Assembly (NCBI GenBank): GCA_946221915.1 | Contig: CAMIKG010000010.1 | Coordinates: 1-64,000 of the forward strand | DNA from: an uncultured Erwinia sp. | GTDB taxonomy: Bacteria > Pseudomonadota > Gammaproteobacteria > Enterobacterales > Enterobacteriaceae | Direction: 5' to 3' | Length of the DNA: 64,000 nt | Translations under genes and position numbers: made by a program | In this document: positions 34,930 through 43,861 of the stretch, one piece after another | Position numbering within the stretch: the stretch's first letter is position 1 | Layout of the letters: each line of letters starts with the position of its first letter | The notes under the pieces: model-generated | Told to the model about the DNA's origin: nothing | The model's input: the letters and a program-made list of their open reading frames with translations, nothing else | Databases searched by the model: none

Positions 34930-35196
34930 ATGGCACTTTTTCCCGCATCACGGAATACCAAAAAATTCTTTATCGCCCAGGCATGCGTCGCGCTGATCGC
35001 CTGCGTGATCCTGATTAAAGCGATTATTGGCGGCGCGATTGATGAATACAATATGCCGTTTTCCACCTGGCCGGCCTCACTGTATATCTCTGAGTTCTTT
35101 ATGATTCTGGTGTATACGCTGGTGTTTACCATTCTGTTCTCGATCCCGCTCTGGTATTTCTTTATCGGTGAGCAGGGTTCCTCAGAACAGAAGTAG
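34930..35196 (+). CDS. Small two-helix inner membrane protein (DUF2534-like)
   Basis: An 88-residue protein with two transmembrane segments (about 15-35 and 55-80) separated by GGAIDEYNMPFSTWPASLYI. The layout resembles the small enterobacterial family annotated DUF2534, whose function is unknown; this is from memory and not certain. The ATG at 34930 follows GAGAG; an ATG at 34918 is possible. It is 60 bp downstream of copC on the same strand. Confidence 0.7.
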   Translation: MALFPASRNTKKFFIAQACVALIACVILIKAIIGGAIDEYNMPFSTWPASLYISEFFMILVYTLVFTILFSIPLWYFFIGEQGSSEQK

Positions 35197-35198
35197 CG

Positions 35199-35417
35199 CT
35201 ATTCGATACGTCGCACATCAGGATGCCGTTCACTGGCGGCTTCATGGTAAATATCCCCCAGCCACAGCGGGATCTCCGCCTCCGTGACATCATCAGGGAT
35301 GATGACGTCATACAGGCGCGACGCTTTCCCTTCGGCGCGATCGACGCGGAACAGCTGCCAGCCCTGCGGCGTCGCTTTGACACCGATATAGCGGCCAAAT
35401 ACGTTGTAAATCATCAT
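35199..35417 (-). CDS. Small conserved protein (DUF7661-like)
   Basis: A 72-residue cytosolic protein starting MMIYNVFGRYIGV and containing YDVIIPDDVTEAEIPLWLGDIYHE and HPDVRRI. This pattern is familiar from short enterobacterial proteins of unknown function. It is convergent with the preceding membrane protein gene, 2 bp apart. The first or second of two consecutive ATG codons starts it; GGGG lies about 9 bases upstream. Confidence 0.7.
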   Translation of the reverse strand: MMIYNVFGRYIGVKATPQGWQLFRVDRAEGKASRLYDVIIPDDVTEAEIPLWLGDIYHEAASERHPDVRRIE

Positions 35418-35705
35418 TGCTGCCAGCCCCTTAACGTTCGCCAGCTTGCGACATCACAGGCAAAGCCAATCGCCATACGTTTCGCCCTGCGGCAGGATGA
35501 TCAGTCAGAAACTGGATAGTCATTGAGTTTATGTCAACAACTGACTGCAGAACATTGTTTTCCTGCCAGTGACAATCGCCATAAACGCCCTGAAATGCAG
35601 CATGATCACCTGAAGTCTTGTCCTGCCCAAAAAATCATTTCGATGAAAAGCAAACTGCGCTTAGATCTAACCTCCTCATCATTTCATGAAAAAACAGAGG
35701 CCGCT

Positions 35706-36518
35706 GTGGCAGTTAAGCTGATCGCCGTCGATATGGACGGCACCTTTCTGAAGGACGATAAAACCTATAACCGGGAACGTTTCCAGGCCCAGTATGCTCT
35801 GCTGCGGCAACGCGGCATTCATTTTGTCGTCGCCAGTGGTAACCAGTTCTGGCAGCTGCAGAGCTTTTTCCCCGATATTGCCGACGATATCTCGTTCGTG
35901 GCGGAAAATGGCGCGTGGGTGATCAGTGAATCCGCAGAGCTGTTTTGCGGCCATATCCCGCTGGCGCAGGTGCTGGCGATCCTCGCCGAGCTGTCAGCCA
36001 TTGCCGGTGTTTACACCGTGGTTTGCGGCAAAGAGACCGCCTGGCTGCACGAAGACGCGCCGCAGAGCATCTTCGCCCATATGTCGCGCCACTATCGCCG
36101 TCTGAAGCCTTACCATTCGGTGGATGAAATCAGCGATGATATTTTCAAAATCGCCCTGACGCTGGATGACAGCATGATCCCGCAAGTGAAAGCGCATCTG
36201 AGCCATAAAGTGGGTGAGACGCTGACGCCTGTCACCAGCGGTTTCGGCTTTATCGACCTGATTATTCCCGGCATCCACAAGGCACACGGCGTGAAGCTGC
36301 TGCAGGAGAAATGGGGCATTGCCGACAACGAAGTGGTGGCGCTTGGTGACAGCGGCAACGATAAAGAGATGCTGGCGCATGCCGGATTCAGTTTCAGCAT
36401 GGCGAATGCCAGCGAAGAAGTGAAACAGGTGGCGCGTTACCAGACCGGTTACAACAATGATGAAGCAGTGCTGGATGTGATTGATCAGGTGCTTAATCAC
36501 GCAGCGCCGTTTAACTAA
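35706..36518 (+). CDS. ybiV: HAD-superfamily sugar phosphatase YbiV (Cof type)
   Basis: A 270-residue Cof-type HAD phosphatase. Motif I is DMDGTFL (nucleophile Asp and DxD), motif II VASGNQ, motif III the Lys region VKLLQEKWG, and motif IV GDSGNDKEML. It aligns closely with E. coli YbiV/SupH, which dephosphorylates sugar phosphates. The GTG at 35706 follows AGAGG at 5 bases and gives the family's usual length; an upstream in-frame extension to 35523 has no similarity and is not used. Confidence 0.88.
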   Translation: MAVKLIAVDMDGTFLKDDKTYNRERFQAQYALLRQRGIHFVVASGNQFWQLQSFFPDIADDISFVAENGAWVISESAELFCGHIPLAQVLAILAELSAIAGVYTVVCGKETAWLHEDAPQSIFAHMSRHYRRLKPYHSVDEISDDIFKIALTLDDSMIPQVKAHLSHKVGETLTPVTSGFGFIDLIIPGIHKAHGVKLLQEKWGIADNEVVALGDSGNDKEMLAHAGFSFSMANASEEVKQVARYQTGYNNDEAVLDVIDQVLNHAAPFN

Positions 36519-36623
36519 ACGACACGCCTGCGCCCTGCTATTGCACTGGGCAAAACAGCAAAGCCACTTTCGCGATTCTCAGTGGGCGACGACCCGGACG
36601 CATTATTGCGCCATCGGGTCTGC

Positions 36624-36765
36624 GCAGGGGCGTCGCTTTTAGTTCTGAGTGTCCACAGGGAACACGGTCAGCTCCGGAAAGACGCAAAAGCCGCCATCCA
36701 TGGCCGCCCGGCCCGCGCCGTCCCTGGCGCGGGACGCTTTGCTCCGCTGACCGTGTTCCCTGCGC
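36624..36765 (-). repeat. Long dispersed hairpin repeat, copy 2
   Basis: This is the reverse-oriented partner of 5714-5852. The arms CAGGGAACACGGTCAGC (from 36656) and GCTGACCGTGTTCCCTG (to 36762) match exactly, the core is GC-rich, and the flank GGCGTCGCTTTTAGTTCTG is conserved on the left. It lies between ybiV and dmlA. The rest of 36519-36884 shows no gene I can support. Confidence 0.85.
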
Positions 36766-36884
36766 CTCGATCTGATTCAGTAGCTGCCAGATGCACCCTG
36801 CTTTGAGTGTGTCTGCTGTCCGGGACTCGTTTTTATGGCGAATCCGTGAGCAGGTACAGCATCAAAAGCGCCCCCCAGCACCAC

Positions 36885-37955
36885 TCACAGTGCCGCAGTT
36901 ATCGCCCTGCCCAGCCCCTCAGTTGACGCTTTACCGCCAAGATCGCGCGTCAGCCACTCCCCCGCCGCCAGCGTGCGTTCAATCGCCTGCACCACCGCGT
37001 CTGCCGCCTCCGCATAGCCCAGATGCTCCAGCATCATCGCGCCACACCAGATTTGTCCAATCGGGTTGGCGACACCTTTGCCCGCGATATCAGGGGCCGA
37101 GCCATGCACCGGTTCAAACAGGCTGGGGAAAGTGCGCTCCGGGTTAATATTGGCAGAAGGCGCAATGCCGATAGTGCCGGTACAGGCCGGACCGAGATCG
37201 GACAGGATATCGCCAAAAAGGTTGCTGGCGACCACCACATCAAACCAGTCGGGATGCAGCACAAAGTTCGCGGTGAGAATATCGATATGATATTTATCGA
37301 CCTTCACCTCAGGATAGCTTGCCGCCATCGCCTCCACCCGGCTGTCCCAGTACGGCATGGTAATGGCGATACCGTTCGATTTAGTGGCGGAGGTCAGATG
37401 TTTTTTCGGCCGCCGCTGTGCCAGCTCATAGGCGAATTTCAGAATGCGATCGACGCCGGTGCGCGTCATCACCGTCTCCTGGATCACCACTTCGCGATCC
37501 GTGCCGGGGAACATGGTGCCGCCGACGCTGGAGTACTCGCCTTCGGTGTTCTCACGCACCACCCAGAAATCGATATCGCCCGGCTGACGATTCGCCAGCG
37601 GCGCTTTGACACCCGGCATCAGCCGCACTGGGCGCAGATTGACATACTGATCGAACATACGGCGGAACTGCAGCAGCGATCCCCACAGTGAAACATGGTC
37701 CGGCACCACTTCCGGCCAGCCGACCGCGCCAAAGTAAATCGCATCAAAACGTTGCAGCGTCGGCAGCCAGTCATCCGGCAGCATCTTACCGTGCTGCTGC
37801 CAGTACTCCGCGCTGGCGAAGTCGAACCACTGCCACGCCAGCGGGATATTGAATTTCTCTGCGGCGGCGTTCAGCACGCGCACGCCTTCCGGCATCACCT
37901 CTTTGCCAATGCCATCGCCAGGGATTACCGCAATCTTATGAATTTTTTCTGTCAT
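36885..37955 (-). CDS. dmlA: D-malate/tartrate dehydrogenase (DmlA/TtuC family)
   Basis: A 356-residue beta-decarboxylating dehydrogenase of the isopropylmalate dehydrogenase family. GDGIGKEV starts the NAD-binding region, RPVRLMPGV and VVRENTEGEYSSVGG bind substrate, and LFGDILSDLGP supplies the metal-binding aspartates. It should oxidise D-malate, with activity on tartrate possible, as in E. coli DmlA (361). It is divergent from a LysR gene, the same arrangement as dmlA/dmlR in E. coli. Confidence 0.88.
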   Translation of the reverse strand: MTEKIHKIAVIPGDGIGKEVMPEGVRVLNAAAEKFNIPLAWQWFDFASAEYWQQHGKMLPDDWLPTLQRFDAIYFGAVGWPEVVPDHVSLWGSLLQFRRMFDQYVNLRPVRLMPGVKAPLANRQPGDIDFWVVRENTEGEYSSVGGTMFPGTDREVVIQETVMTRTGVDRILKFAYELAQRRPKKHLTSATKSNGIAITMPYWDSRVEAMAASYPEVKVDKYHIDILTANFVLHPDWFDVVVASNLFGDILSDLGPACTGTIGIAPSANINPERTFPSLFEPVHGSAPDIAGKGVANPIGQIWCGAMMLEHLGYAEAADAVVQAIERTLAAGEWLTRDLGGKASTEGLGRAITAAL

Positions 37956-38040
37956 CGTTTTTCACGCTTCTGATTGTGAATAGGGCAATCGCAGTATAAC
38001 GTTGCCGCTGAAGGAAATAATTGCTGCGAAACGAAAGCCA

Positions 38041-38946
38041 ATGTTGAAACAAAGTAAAGAATCCCGCACCTCCACCGATGACCTGGCGTTCTTTGTCCGA
38101 ATTGCCACGCTCGGCAGTCTGACCGCCGTGGCGCGTGAGCTTGGATTGTCACTGCCTGCGGTGAGTAAACGCCTGAGTCAGCTGGAGCTGCGGCTGGGCG
38201 TGCAGCTGTTACGGCGCACCACCCGGCGGCTGGATCTGACGCCGGAAGGCAGGCGTTATCTGGAGGGCGGCAGGCCCTTGCTGGATCAGCTGGCGGCGCT
38301 GGAAGAAGCGGTCAGCAGCCAGACCGCCGTCCTGCGCGGCACGCTGAATATCAACGCCTCTTTTGGTTTTGGCCGTCGCCATGTCGCGCCCTGCGTGTCG
38401 CAGTTTGCCGCGCTGCACCCTGAGCTGTCGCTGACGCTGCAGCTCAGCAGTCAGGCGCTGAATTTCCTTGATGCCAACATCGATATCGATATTCGCGTCG
38501 GTGAACCGCCGGACGCGCGGCTGATGGCGCGTAAACTGCGCGCCAACGCGCGCGTGCTGTGCTGCTCGCCCGCCTATGCGCAGCAGCATGGTCTGCCGGA
38601 CAGCATCCCGGCGCTGGCGCAGCATCAGTGTATTTTGCTGCGTCAGTACGAGAGTGATTTTGCCCTGTGGCGCTTATCGCGCGGCAAAGAGACCATCAGC
38701 CAGAAAGTGCACGGTCGGCTGGTGACCAACGATGGCGAGGTGGCGATGCGCATGGCGATGGAGGGTCACGGTATTTTGCTGCGCTCGTGGTGGGATGCGC
38801 AGGAGAGCATTGCGCGTGGCGATCTGCTGCATGTGCTGCCGGAGTGGCAGGCGCCGGGCGGTGATATTTATGCCGTCTGGCAACCGCAACGGCAGTTACC
38901 GGCACGCATTAGCGCTTTTGTTGATTATCTGCAGCAGCACATATAA
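38041..38946 (+). CDS. dmlR: LysR-type regulator DmlR-like
   Basis: A 301-residue LTTR with N-terminal wHTH (GSLTAVARELGLSLPAVSKRLSQLELRLGVQL) and a C-terminal effector domain. It is likely to activate the divergent dmlA in response to D-malate or a related acid. The ATG at 38041 is preferred over a TTG at 38002, though its ribosome site is weak. The intergenic space of 85 bp holds both promoters. Confidence 0.82.
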   Translation: MLKQSKESRTSTDDLAFFVRIATLGSLTAVARELGLSLPAVSKRLSQLELRLGVQLLRRTTRRLDLTPEGRRYLEGGRPLLDQLAALEEAVSSQTAVLRGTLNINASFGFGRRHVAPCVSQFAALHPELSLTLQLSSQALNFLDANIDIDIRVGEPPDARLMARKLRANARVLCCSPAYAQQHGLPDSIPALAQHQCILLRQYESDFALWRLSRGKETISQKVHGRLVTNDGEVAMRMAMEGHGILLRSWWDAQESIARGDLLHVLPEWQAPGGDIYAVWQPQRQLPARISAFVDYLQQHI

Positions 38947-39084
38947 TTATCCGCGCCCGTGTTCTCTCTTGCTGAGCACACATACGGGTGAAAAGCGGAC
39001 AATATGGCGTATTGCGTCGGCGATCAATACGACCATCTATTAGTTGTGCTTTACTGTAGGTATGGATGGTAAAAGGAATTCTTC

Positions 39085-40629
39085 ATGACGCCCGGCACCC
39101 GCTTCTCTTCTTCGCTACTGCTGCGCTCGTCGCTTGGTCGCCGTATTACCCTGTTCGGCATACTGCTGCTGGTGGCAGTGATCACCATTAATGGCTGGTC
39201 GCTGAACAAGTCCTGGCAACGCAGCGTGACGATGGCGGAGGAAACCGCCATCAATCTGTCGCTCTCCCAGGCGCGCCAGGCGGAAGATACCTTTTTACAG
39301 GCGGAGCTGACGCTGCGTGAAGTACAGCGCGACCTGCTGACGATGACGGTAAGCAATATCAATGCCGCGCAACTCAGCAGTGTGATGCGCGATCTGCAGG
39401 AGCGCCTGCCGCAGCTGCACGGTCTGTTTTACTACGACGCCCGCGGCAGATGGGTTGCCACTTCGACGCCCAATGTGCAGGTGAAAGCCAATAACTCAGA
39501 CCGCGAATACTTTATCTATCATCGCGATAATCGCCATAACAGCGTGCATATTGGTCCGGTAATCCGCAGCCGCAGCACCGGCGACCTGGTCATTCCGGTA
39601 TCACTGCGCGTCAACGATGAAGCCGGCGGTTTTGCCGGGGTGCTGCTGGCGACCATCCGGGTCGACTACTTCCGCCGCTTTTACGGTTATTACGAGATGG
39701 GTAACCGCGACGTGCTGGTGCTGATGCTGGCCGACAGTACGGTGCTGTATGCGCGCCCGATGCCGGACAGCTATATCGGTAAAAATCTCTCCGCCAGCCC
39801 GCTGTTCCGCACTATGCTGCAGAAAACGGACTCCGGCAGCGGCGAATGGGACGCCGCGCTGGATGGGCAGACGCGCATCTTCGGCTTTGCCCGCTCGGAG
39901 CGCTATCCGCTGGTGGTTGCCGCAGGCTACGACAAAAACACCCTGCGTAACCAGTGGCTGAACAATAACCTGCAGGATGTGATGCTGAACCTTGCGTTGC
40001 TGGCGAGTATTTTGCTGATGGGCATTTCGGTATTGCGCCAGGTGCGCACCAACCTGAAAAACCAGACCGAGCTGGCGCAGCTGCGTGATGAGCTGACCAC
40101 CATCAACCATACCCTGCAGGCGATGGCGCTGGTGGATGGTCTGACCGGGCTGGCGAACCGCCGCCAGTTTGATATCTTCATGGCGCAGAGCCTGCAACGT
40201 TCAGCGCGCAGCGGCAAGCCGGTGGCGCTGGTGATGATGGATATCGACTATTTCAAACGCTACAACGACCATTATGGTCACGTCGCCGGGGATAACTGCC
40301 TGAAACGGGTCGGCAGAATCCTTAAATCGCTGCCACATCGCCAGGTGGATTTGATCGCGCGTTATGGCGGCGAAGAGTTTGCACTGGTGCTGCCTGACAC
40401 CACACTGGAGCAGGCGCTGGCGATCGCCGGGCGGGTGGTGAGCGCCATCCACAATGCGGCGATGGAGCATGTCACCAGCGATGTGGCGCAGCAGGTTGTC
40501 ACTCTGAGCGCCGGTTGCTTTGCCATGATTGGCACCGGCGCTGAGGAGGATACGCAGCAGCTTATCGACGGCGCGGATAAGGCGCTGTATCGCGCCAAGC
40601 ACCAGGGCCGCAACCAGGTCGCGCAGTAA
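39085..40629 (+). CDS. Membrane diguanylate cyclase with periplasmic sensor domain
   Basis: A 514-residue cyclic-di-GMP synthase. Helix 1 (about 20-38) and helix 2 (about 300-322) flank a periplasmic double-Cache-like domain with HIGPVIRSRSTGDLVIPVS. The C-terminal GGDEF domain has an intact active site GGEEF (428-432) and an inhibitory I-site RQVD (419-422) at the standard 5-residue spacing, so feedback inhibition by c-di-GMP is expected. AAGGAA precedes the ATG. No EAL domain is present. The signal it senses is unknown. Confidence 0.92.
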   Translation: MTPGTRFSSSLLLRSSLGRRITLFGILLLVAVITINGWSLNKSWQRSVTMAEETAINLSLSQARQAEDTFLQAELTLREVQRDLLTMTVSNINAAQLSSVMRDLQERLPQLHGLFYYDARGRWVATSTPNVQVKANNSDREYFIYHRDNRHNSVHIGPVIRSRSTGDLVIPVSLRVNDEAGGFAGVLLATIRVDYFRRFYGYYEMGNRDVLVLMLADSTVLYARPMPDSYIGKNLSASPLFRTMLQKTDSGSGEWDAALDGQTRIFGFARSERYPLVVAAGYDKNTLRNQWLNNNLQDVMLNLALLASILLMGISVLRQVRTNLKNQTELAQLRDELTTINHTLQAMALVDGLTGLANRRQFDIFMAQSLQRSARSGKPVALVMMDIDYFKRYNDHYGHVAGDNCLKRVGRILKSLPHRQVDLIARYGGEEFALVLPDTTLEQALAIAGRVVSAIHNAAMEHVTSDVAQQVVTLSAGCFAMIGTGAEEDTQQLIDGADKALYRAKHQGRNQVAQ

Positions 40630-40634
40630 TATCA

Positions 40635-40657
40635 CGCAGGGGCGCGGCTCCCCTGCG
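40635..40657. terminator. Hairpin between convergent dgc and hcr genes
   Basis: The arms CGCAGGGG and CCCCTGCG with a 7-base loop lie 6 bp after the cyclase stop and 31 bp before the hcr stop. No T-run is present on either strand, so it is a weak or non-canonical terminator. Confidence 0.5.
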
Positions 40658-40687
40658 CTGATGGTCACGCCCGTCACAGCCGCCGGT

Positions 40688-41704
40688 TTACGCCAGCGTC
40701 ACATCCCCTGCCAGCTGACAACTGCACGCCAGCACATAGCCCTGAGCGATCTCCTGTTCCGTCAGCGTCATGGTGCTGGTGGTGCGATAGTCACCGGAAA
40801 GCACACGCGTTTTACAACTGCCGCACACTCCGGCGCGGCAGGCCGCCGTCACCGGGATCTGGTTCTGCTCCATCGCCGCCAGCAGGGTCGAACCCACCGG
40901 CACCCGGTAGTTCGCCAGCGGTTTCAGCCGCGTCAGCGTCAGGGTTTTATCGGCGGAAACCAGCGCCTCCTGCGCCTGGAAACGCTCCAGCACGATGTTA
41001 TCCGCCGCCACGCCCAGCTCCGTCAGCCAGTTTTCCGCCAGCGTCATATAGGGCGCGGGACCGCAAATCATTACCCGCCGTGCGCGAATATCCGCTACCT
41101 GCTGCTGCAACAGATCCTGACTCAGTCGCCCGGCGATCTGGCCCGGCTGCGCATCCTGCTCAGCCAGAATGGTCAGACGCAGTTGCGGATAGCGCGCCGC
41201 CAGCTGCTGCCATTCAGCGGCAAAAATCACATCCTGCGGCGTGCGCACGCTGTAAAACACCTGCACGCTTTGCTGCGGATGGTTTGCCAGCGCATCACGG
41301 GCAATCGACATCACCGGCGTGACGCCGCAGCCTGCCGCCAGCAGCAGCAGGGGCTGTGTATCGCTGTTGCTGACAAACTCACCCTGCGCATCAGCAAGCC
41401 ACAAATAGTCGCCCGCTTTGACCTGCTGCGTCAGCCAGCCGGAACCGCTGCCGTTGGGTATATGCCGCACCGTTAAGGTAATAAAACGACTGACGCCCGG
41501 CGTGGAAGAGAGCGTATACGCGCGCTGCACCTCACCAGTCTGACCAATATTAACCAGCGCGAACTGCCCCGGGCGATAGTGATAAACATCATGATGGATC
41601 AGCGCCAGCGTCGAGACATCCGGCGTCTCACGCTGAATCGAATGCACCTGCATCCGGTTCTGGCACAGGGCGGTGGGCTGATCGGGAAACAGAGGAAACG
41701 TCAT
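40688..41704 (-). CDS. hcr: NADH oxidoreductase Hcr
   Basis: A 338-residue reductase that passes electrons from NADH to Hcp. It has an FAD-binding RAYTLSS motif, an NAD domain (AAGCGVTPVMSI) and a C-terminal plant-type [2Fe-2S] ferredoxin domain with CRAGVCGSCK and a fourth Cys in ACSCQ. It follows hcp after 6 bp. Confidence 0.93.
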   Translation of the reverse strand: MTFPLFPDQPTALCQNRMQVHSIQRETPDVSTLALIHHDVYHYRPGQFALVNIGQTGEVQRAYTLSSTPGVSRFITLTVRHIPNGSGSGWLTQQVKAGDYLWLADAQGEFVSNSDTQPLLLLAAGCGVTPVMSIARDALANHPQQSVQVFYSVRTPQDVIFAAEWQQLAARYPQLRLTILAEQDAQPGQIAGRLSQDLLQQQVADIRARRVMICGPAPYMTLAENWLTELGVAADNIVLERFQAQEALVSADKTLTLTRLKPLANYRVPVGSTLLAAMEQNQIPVTAACRAGVCGSCKTRVLSGDYRTTSTMTLTEQEIAQGYVLACSCQLAGDVTLA

Positions 41705-41710
41705 CGTCAG

Positions 41711-43363
41711 TTACTCCGGCAGAATGGTTTGCAGATCGTTTTCAACGGTGGTGACGGCGCGCAGACCAAATTTCTCATTCAGCACCGCCAGCAGATTATC
41801 GGTAAAGAAACCCGGCGCCGTCGGTCCGGTGGCGATATTCTTCACCCCCAGCGACAGCAGCGTCAGCAGAATGACAATCGCTTTCTGCTCAAACCACGAC
41901 AGCACCAGACTCAGCGGCAGGTCATTGACGCCACAGCCCAGTTTCTCCGCCAGATGCACCGCCAGCATAATGGCGGAGTAAGCATCGTTGCACTGGCCGA
42001 CATCCAGCAGGCGCGGCAGCCCTTCCAGCGTGCCGAAATCGAGTTTGTTAAAGCGGTATTTACCGCAGGCCAGCGTCATAATCAGGCAATCCTGCGGCAC
42101 GCTGCGCGCCAGATCGGTGAAGTAGCTGCGTTCGCTACGGCTGCCGTCGCAACCGCCAATCAGGAAGATATGGCGCAGTTTTTTGCTGGCGACCAGGTCA
42201 ATCACCGTGTCCGCCGCATTGAGTAATGTCTGACGGCCAAAGCCGACGGTGATCTCCTGCTCTATTTCGCTGTAGCGGAAGCCCGGCAGCTGCAGCGCCT
42301 GACTGATCACCGGCGCGAAATCCTCGCCGTCCAGATGCTGCACGTCAGGCCAGCCGACAATGCTGCGCGTCCAGATACGGTCGTTATAGCTGCCGACAAA
42401 CGGGTCGATAATACAGTTGGAGGTCATCACCACCGGCCCCGGGAATTTGGCGAACTCGACCTGCTGATTTTGCCAGCCGCTGCCGTAGTTACCGGCCAGG
42501 TGCGGGAATTTTTTCAGTTCGGGATAACCATGGGCAGGCAACATCTCACCGTGGGTATAGACATTAATTCCGCTGCCTGCGGTCTGCTCCAGCAGCATAT
42601 GCAGATCTTTCAGGTCGTGGCCGGAAATCAGAATCGCTTTCCCGGCGCGCGGACGCACATTGACGCTGGTCGGCTGCGGGTGGCCGTAGGTGTCAGTTTC
42701 GCCTTTATCGAGGATAGCCATCACGCCGAAATTCATTTTGCCGATAGCCATTGCGTTATCAAGCAGCTCATTCATATCTGCAGGACGCGCGCCCAGCCAG
42801 GCCATCAGCCGATGGTATTCGGCGTGGATGGCGCTGTCCGCCTGGCCGAGGACATGCGCATGCTCCATATACGCCGCCGCGCCTTTCAGGCCATACAGAC
42901 ACAGCATGCGCAGGCCATGAATATCGTCGCCCACCTGCGCCTTGTCGCCGTCCAGCGCAAACTGCTGCGCCTGTTGTTGCAGCGCGTGCAGATCGTCACT
43001 GACCAGCTGCAGCGCCGCCATCGGATGACTGACGGTGATCTCCGCATCCAGCAGACGGCAACGCACCGCCAGCGCGTCACGATGCATAATCGCTTCGCGG
43101 GCGTAGGCGACGATACGTTGTGAGTCGAAATTGACGTTGGTCAGCGTGGAGAAGAAGGCACGCGGCGCGAAGCTGTCGATCTCTTCATCGACAATACCGT
43201 AACCGCGCGCCGCCAGCGCCCAGGCGGATAAGCCCTGCAGCACGGCCACCAGCAAGTCCTGTAAATCCGAAGTTTCCGCCGTTTTACCGCACATGCCCTG
43301 CGCATACGCGCAGCCATTGCCCGCCGGGGTACGGATGGTTTGCTCACATTGCACACAAAACAT
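41711..43363 (-). CDS. hcp: Hydroxylamine reductase/hybrid cluster protein Hcp
   Basis: A 550-residue class II hybrid cluster protein. The N-terminal Cys3, Cys6, Cys18 and Cys25 follow the Cx2Cx11Cx6C spacing of the enterobacterial [2Fe-2S] form. Hybrid-cluster ligands lie in GGCDGSRSERSYFT, LACGKYRFN and DVGQCNDAYS. Hcp reduces nitric oxide under anaerobic conditions and is linked to protein S-nitrosylation in E. coli. The upstream NsrR palindrome fits that role. Confidence 0.95.
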   Translation of the reverse strand: MFCVQCEQTIRTPAGNGCAYAQGMCGKTAETSDLQDLLVAVLQGLSAWALAARGYGIVDEEIDSFAPRAFFSTLTNVNFDSQRIVAYAREAIMHRDALAVRCRLLDAEITVSHPMAALQLVSDDLHALQQQAQQFALDGDKAQVGDDIHGLRMLCLYGLKGAAAYMEHAHVLGQADSAIHAEYHRLMAWLGARPADMNELLDNAMAIGKMNFGVMAILDKGETDTYGHPQPTSVNVRPRAGKAILISGHDLKDLHMLLEQTAGSGINVYTHGEMLPAHGYPELKKFPHLAGNYGSGWQNQQVEFAKFPGPVVMTSNCIIDPFVGSYNDRIWTRSIVGWPDVQHLDGEDFAPVISQALQLPGFRYSEIEQEITVGFGRQTLLNAADTVIDLVASKKLRHIFLIGGCDGSRSERSYFTDLARSVPQDCLIMTLACGKYRFNKLDFGTLEGLPRLLDVGQCNDAYSAIMLAVHLAEKLGCGVNDLPLSLVLSWFEQKAIVILLTLLSLGVKNIATGPTAPGFFTDNLLAVLNEKFGLRAVTTVENDLQTILPE

Positions 43364-43380
43364 ATTTCTGTTCCTTTTAT

Positions 43381-43403
43381 AAGTTGCATTTTAAATGCAT
43401 GTT
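43381..43403. promoter_or_regulatory. NsrR operator upstream of hcp-hcr
   Basis: A 23-bp near-perfect palindrome, AAGTTGCATTT, one T, then AAATGCATGTT. It matches the 11-1-11 NsrR consensus (AAGATGYATTT-N-AAATRCATCTT) in nearly all positions. It begins 18 bp upstream of the hcp start. Nitric oxide should relieve repression. Confidence 0.85.
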
Positions 43404-43468
43404 TTAAAGTAAGCCTAAAACGAACAGAAAAAGAAATGAATGCGTTTTTACCACAAAGTGCAGGGGAA

Positions 43469-43482
43469 TTGATTTAGCGCAA
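43469..43482. promoter_or_regulatory. Possible FNR site upstream of hcp
   Basis: TTGATTTAGCGCAA keeps the left half TTGAT of the FNR consensus and three of five bases of the right half. It lies about 105 bp upstream of hcp, in a plausible activator position. E. coli hcp is FNR-activated. Confidence 0.4.
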
Positions 43483-43543
43483 CTTTACAGGCGCTGGAGC
43501 AGACGAACTTTTCCGCCGCCATGCTGCGGGAGAGGTATAGCGT

Positions 43544-43571
43544 GCCCGCCCCCGGTGAGGCGGGTGCGGGC
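43544..43571 (-). terminator. GC-rich hairpin at the end of the hxlR remnant
   Basis: The arms GCCCGC and GCGGGC, with inner CCGCC/GGCGG pairing possible, overlap the stop codon of the HxlR remnant. No U-run follows. It may end the long minus-strand ABC operon. Confidence 0.4.
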
Positions 43572-43861
43572 TATTTCACAACGCGGATTCTGACGCTTTG
43601 CGCCGGTTCCAGCACTTCGCCACGGCAGTTGCGCACCTGCAGTTTTTCCAGCGGTTCGCCGTTGCGGCTGCCCTGCAGCAGCGAGTGAGTCTCCCCTGCG
43701 CTGAACAGATACTCCTCACCCCACTGGCGCAAACTGATAATCAGCGGAAACAGGGCGCGCCCTTTGGCGGACAACTGATAGGCGTGGTAAGCGCTGCCCT
43801 CTGCGGCGGGGATGGTTTCCAGCACCCCGGCGCTGACCAGCTGCTTCAGGCGTGCGGCGTG
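43571..43861 (-). pseudogene. HxlR-family regulator, 5' end missing
   Basis: The visible protein has the C-terminal part of an HxlR winged-helix regulator: AARLKQLVSAGVLE, then YQLSAKGRALFPLIISLRQWGEEYLF. HxlR proteins need about 55 more residues at the N-terminus, including the CP-x-x-x-x-L and the first helices. In frame, the HxlR-like residues begin directly after the TAG stop of the ABC ATPase gene at 43862-43864. The gene was therefore cut at that point, probably when the peptide-transport operon arrived or when a deletion joined them. A GTG at 43825 could still give an 84-residue product. Confidence 0.8.

Noticed and set aside
35523..35705. Sixty extra residues at the N-terminus of YbiV
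   Set aside because: They show no similarity to the family, which begins directly before the DMDGTF motif; the GTG at 35706 has a ribosome site.
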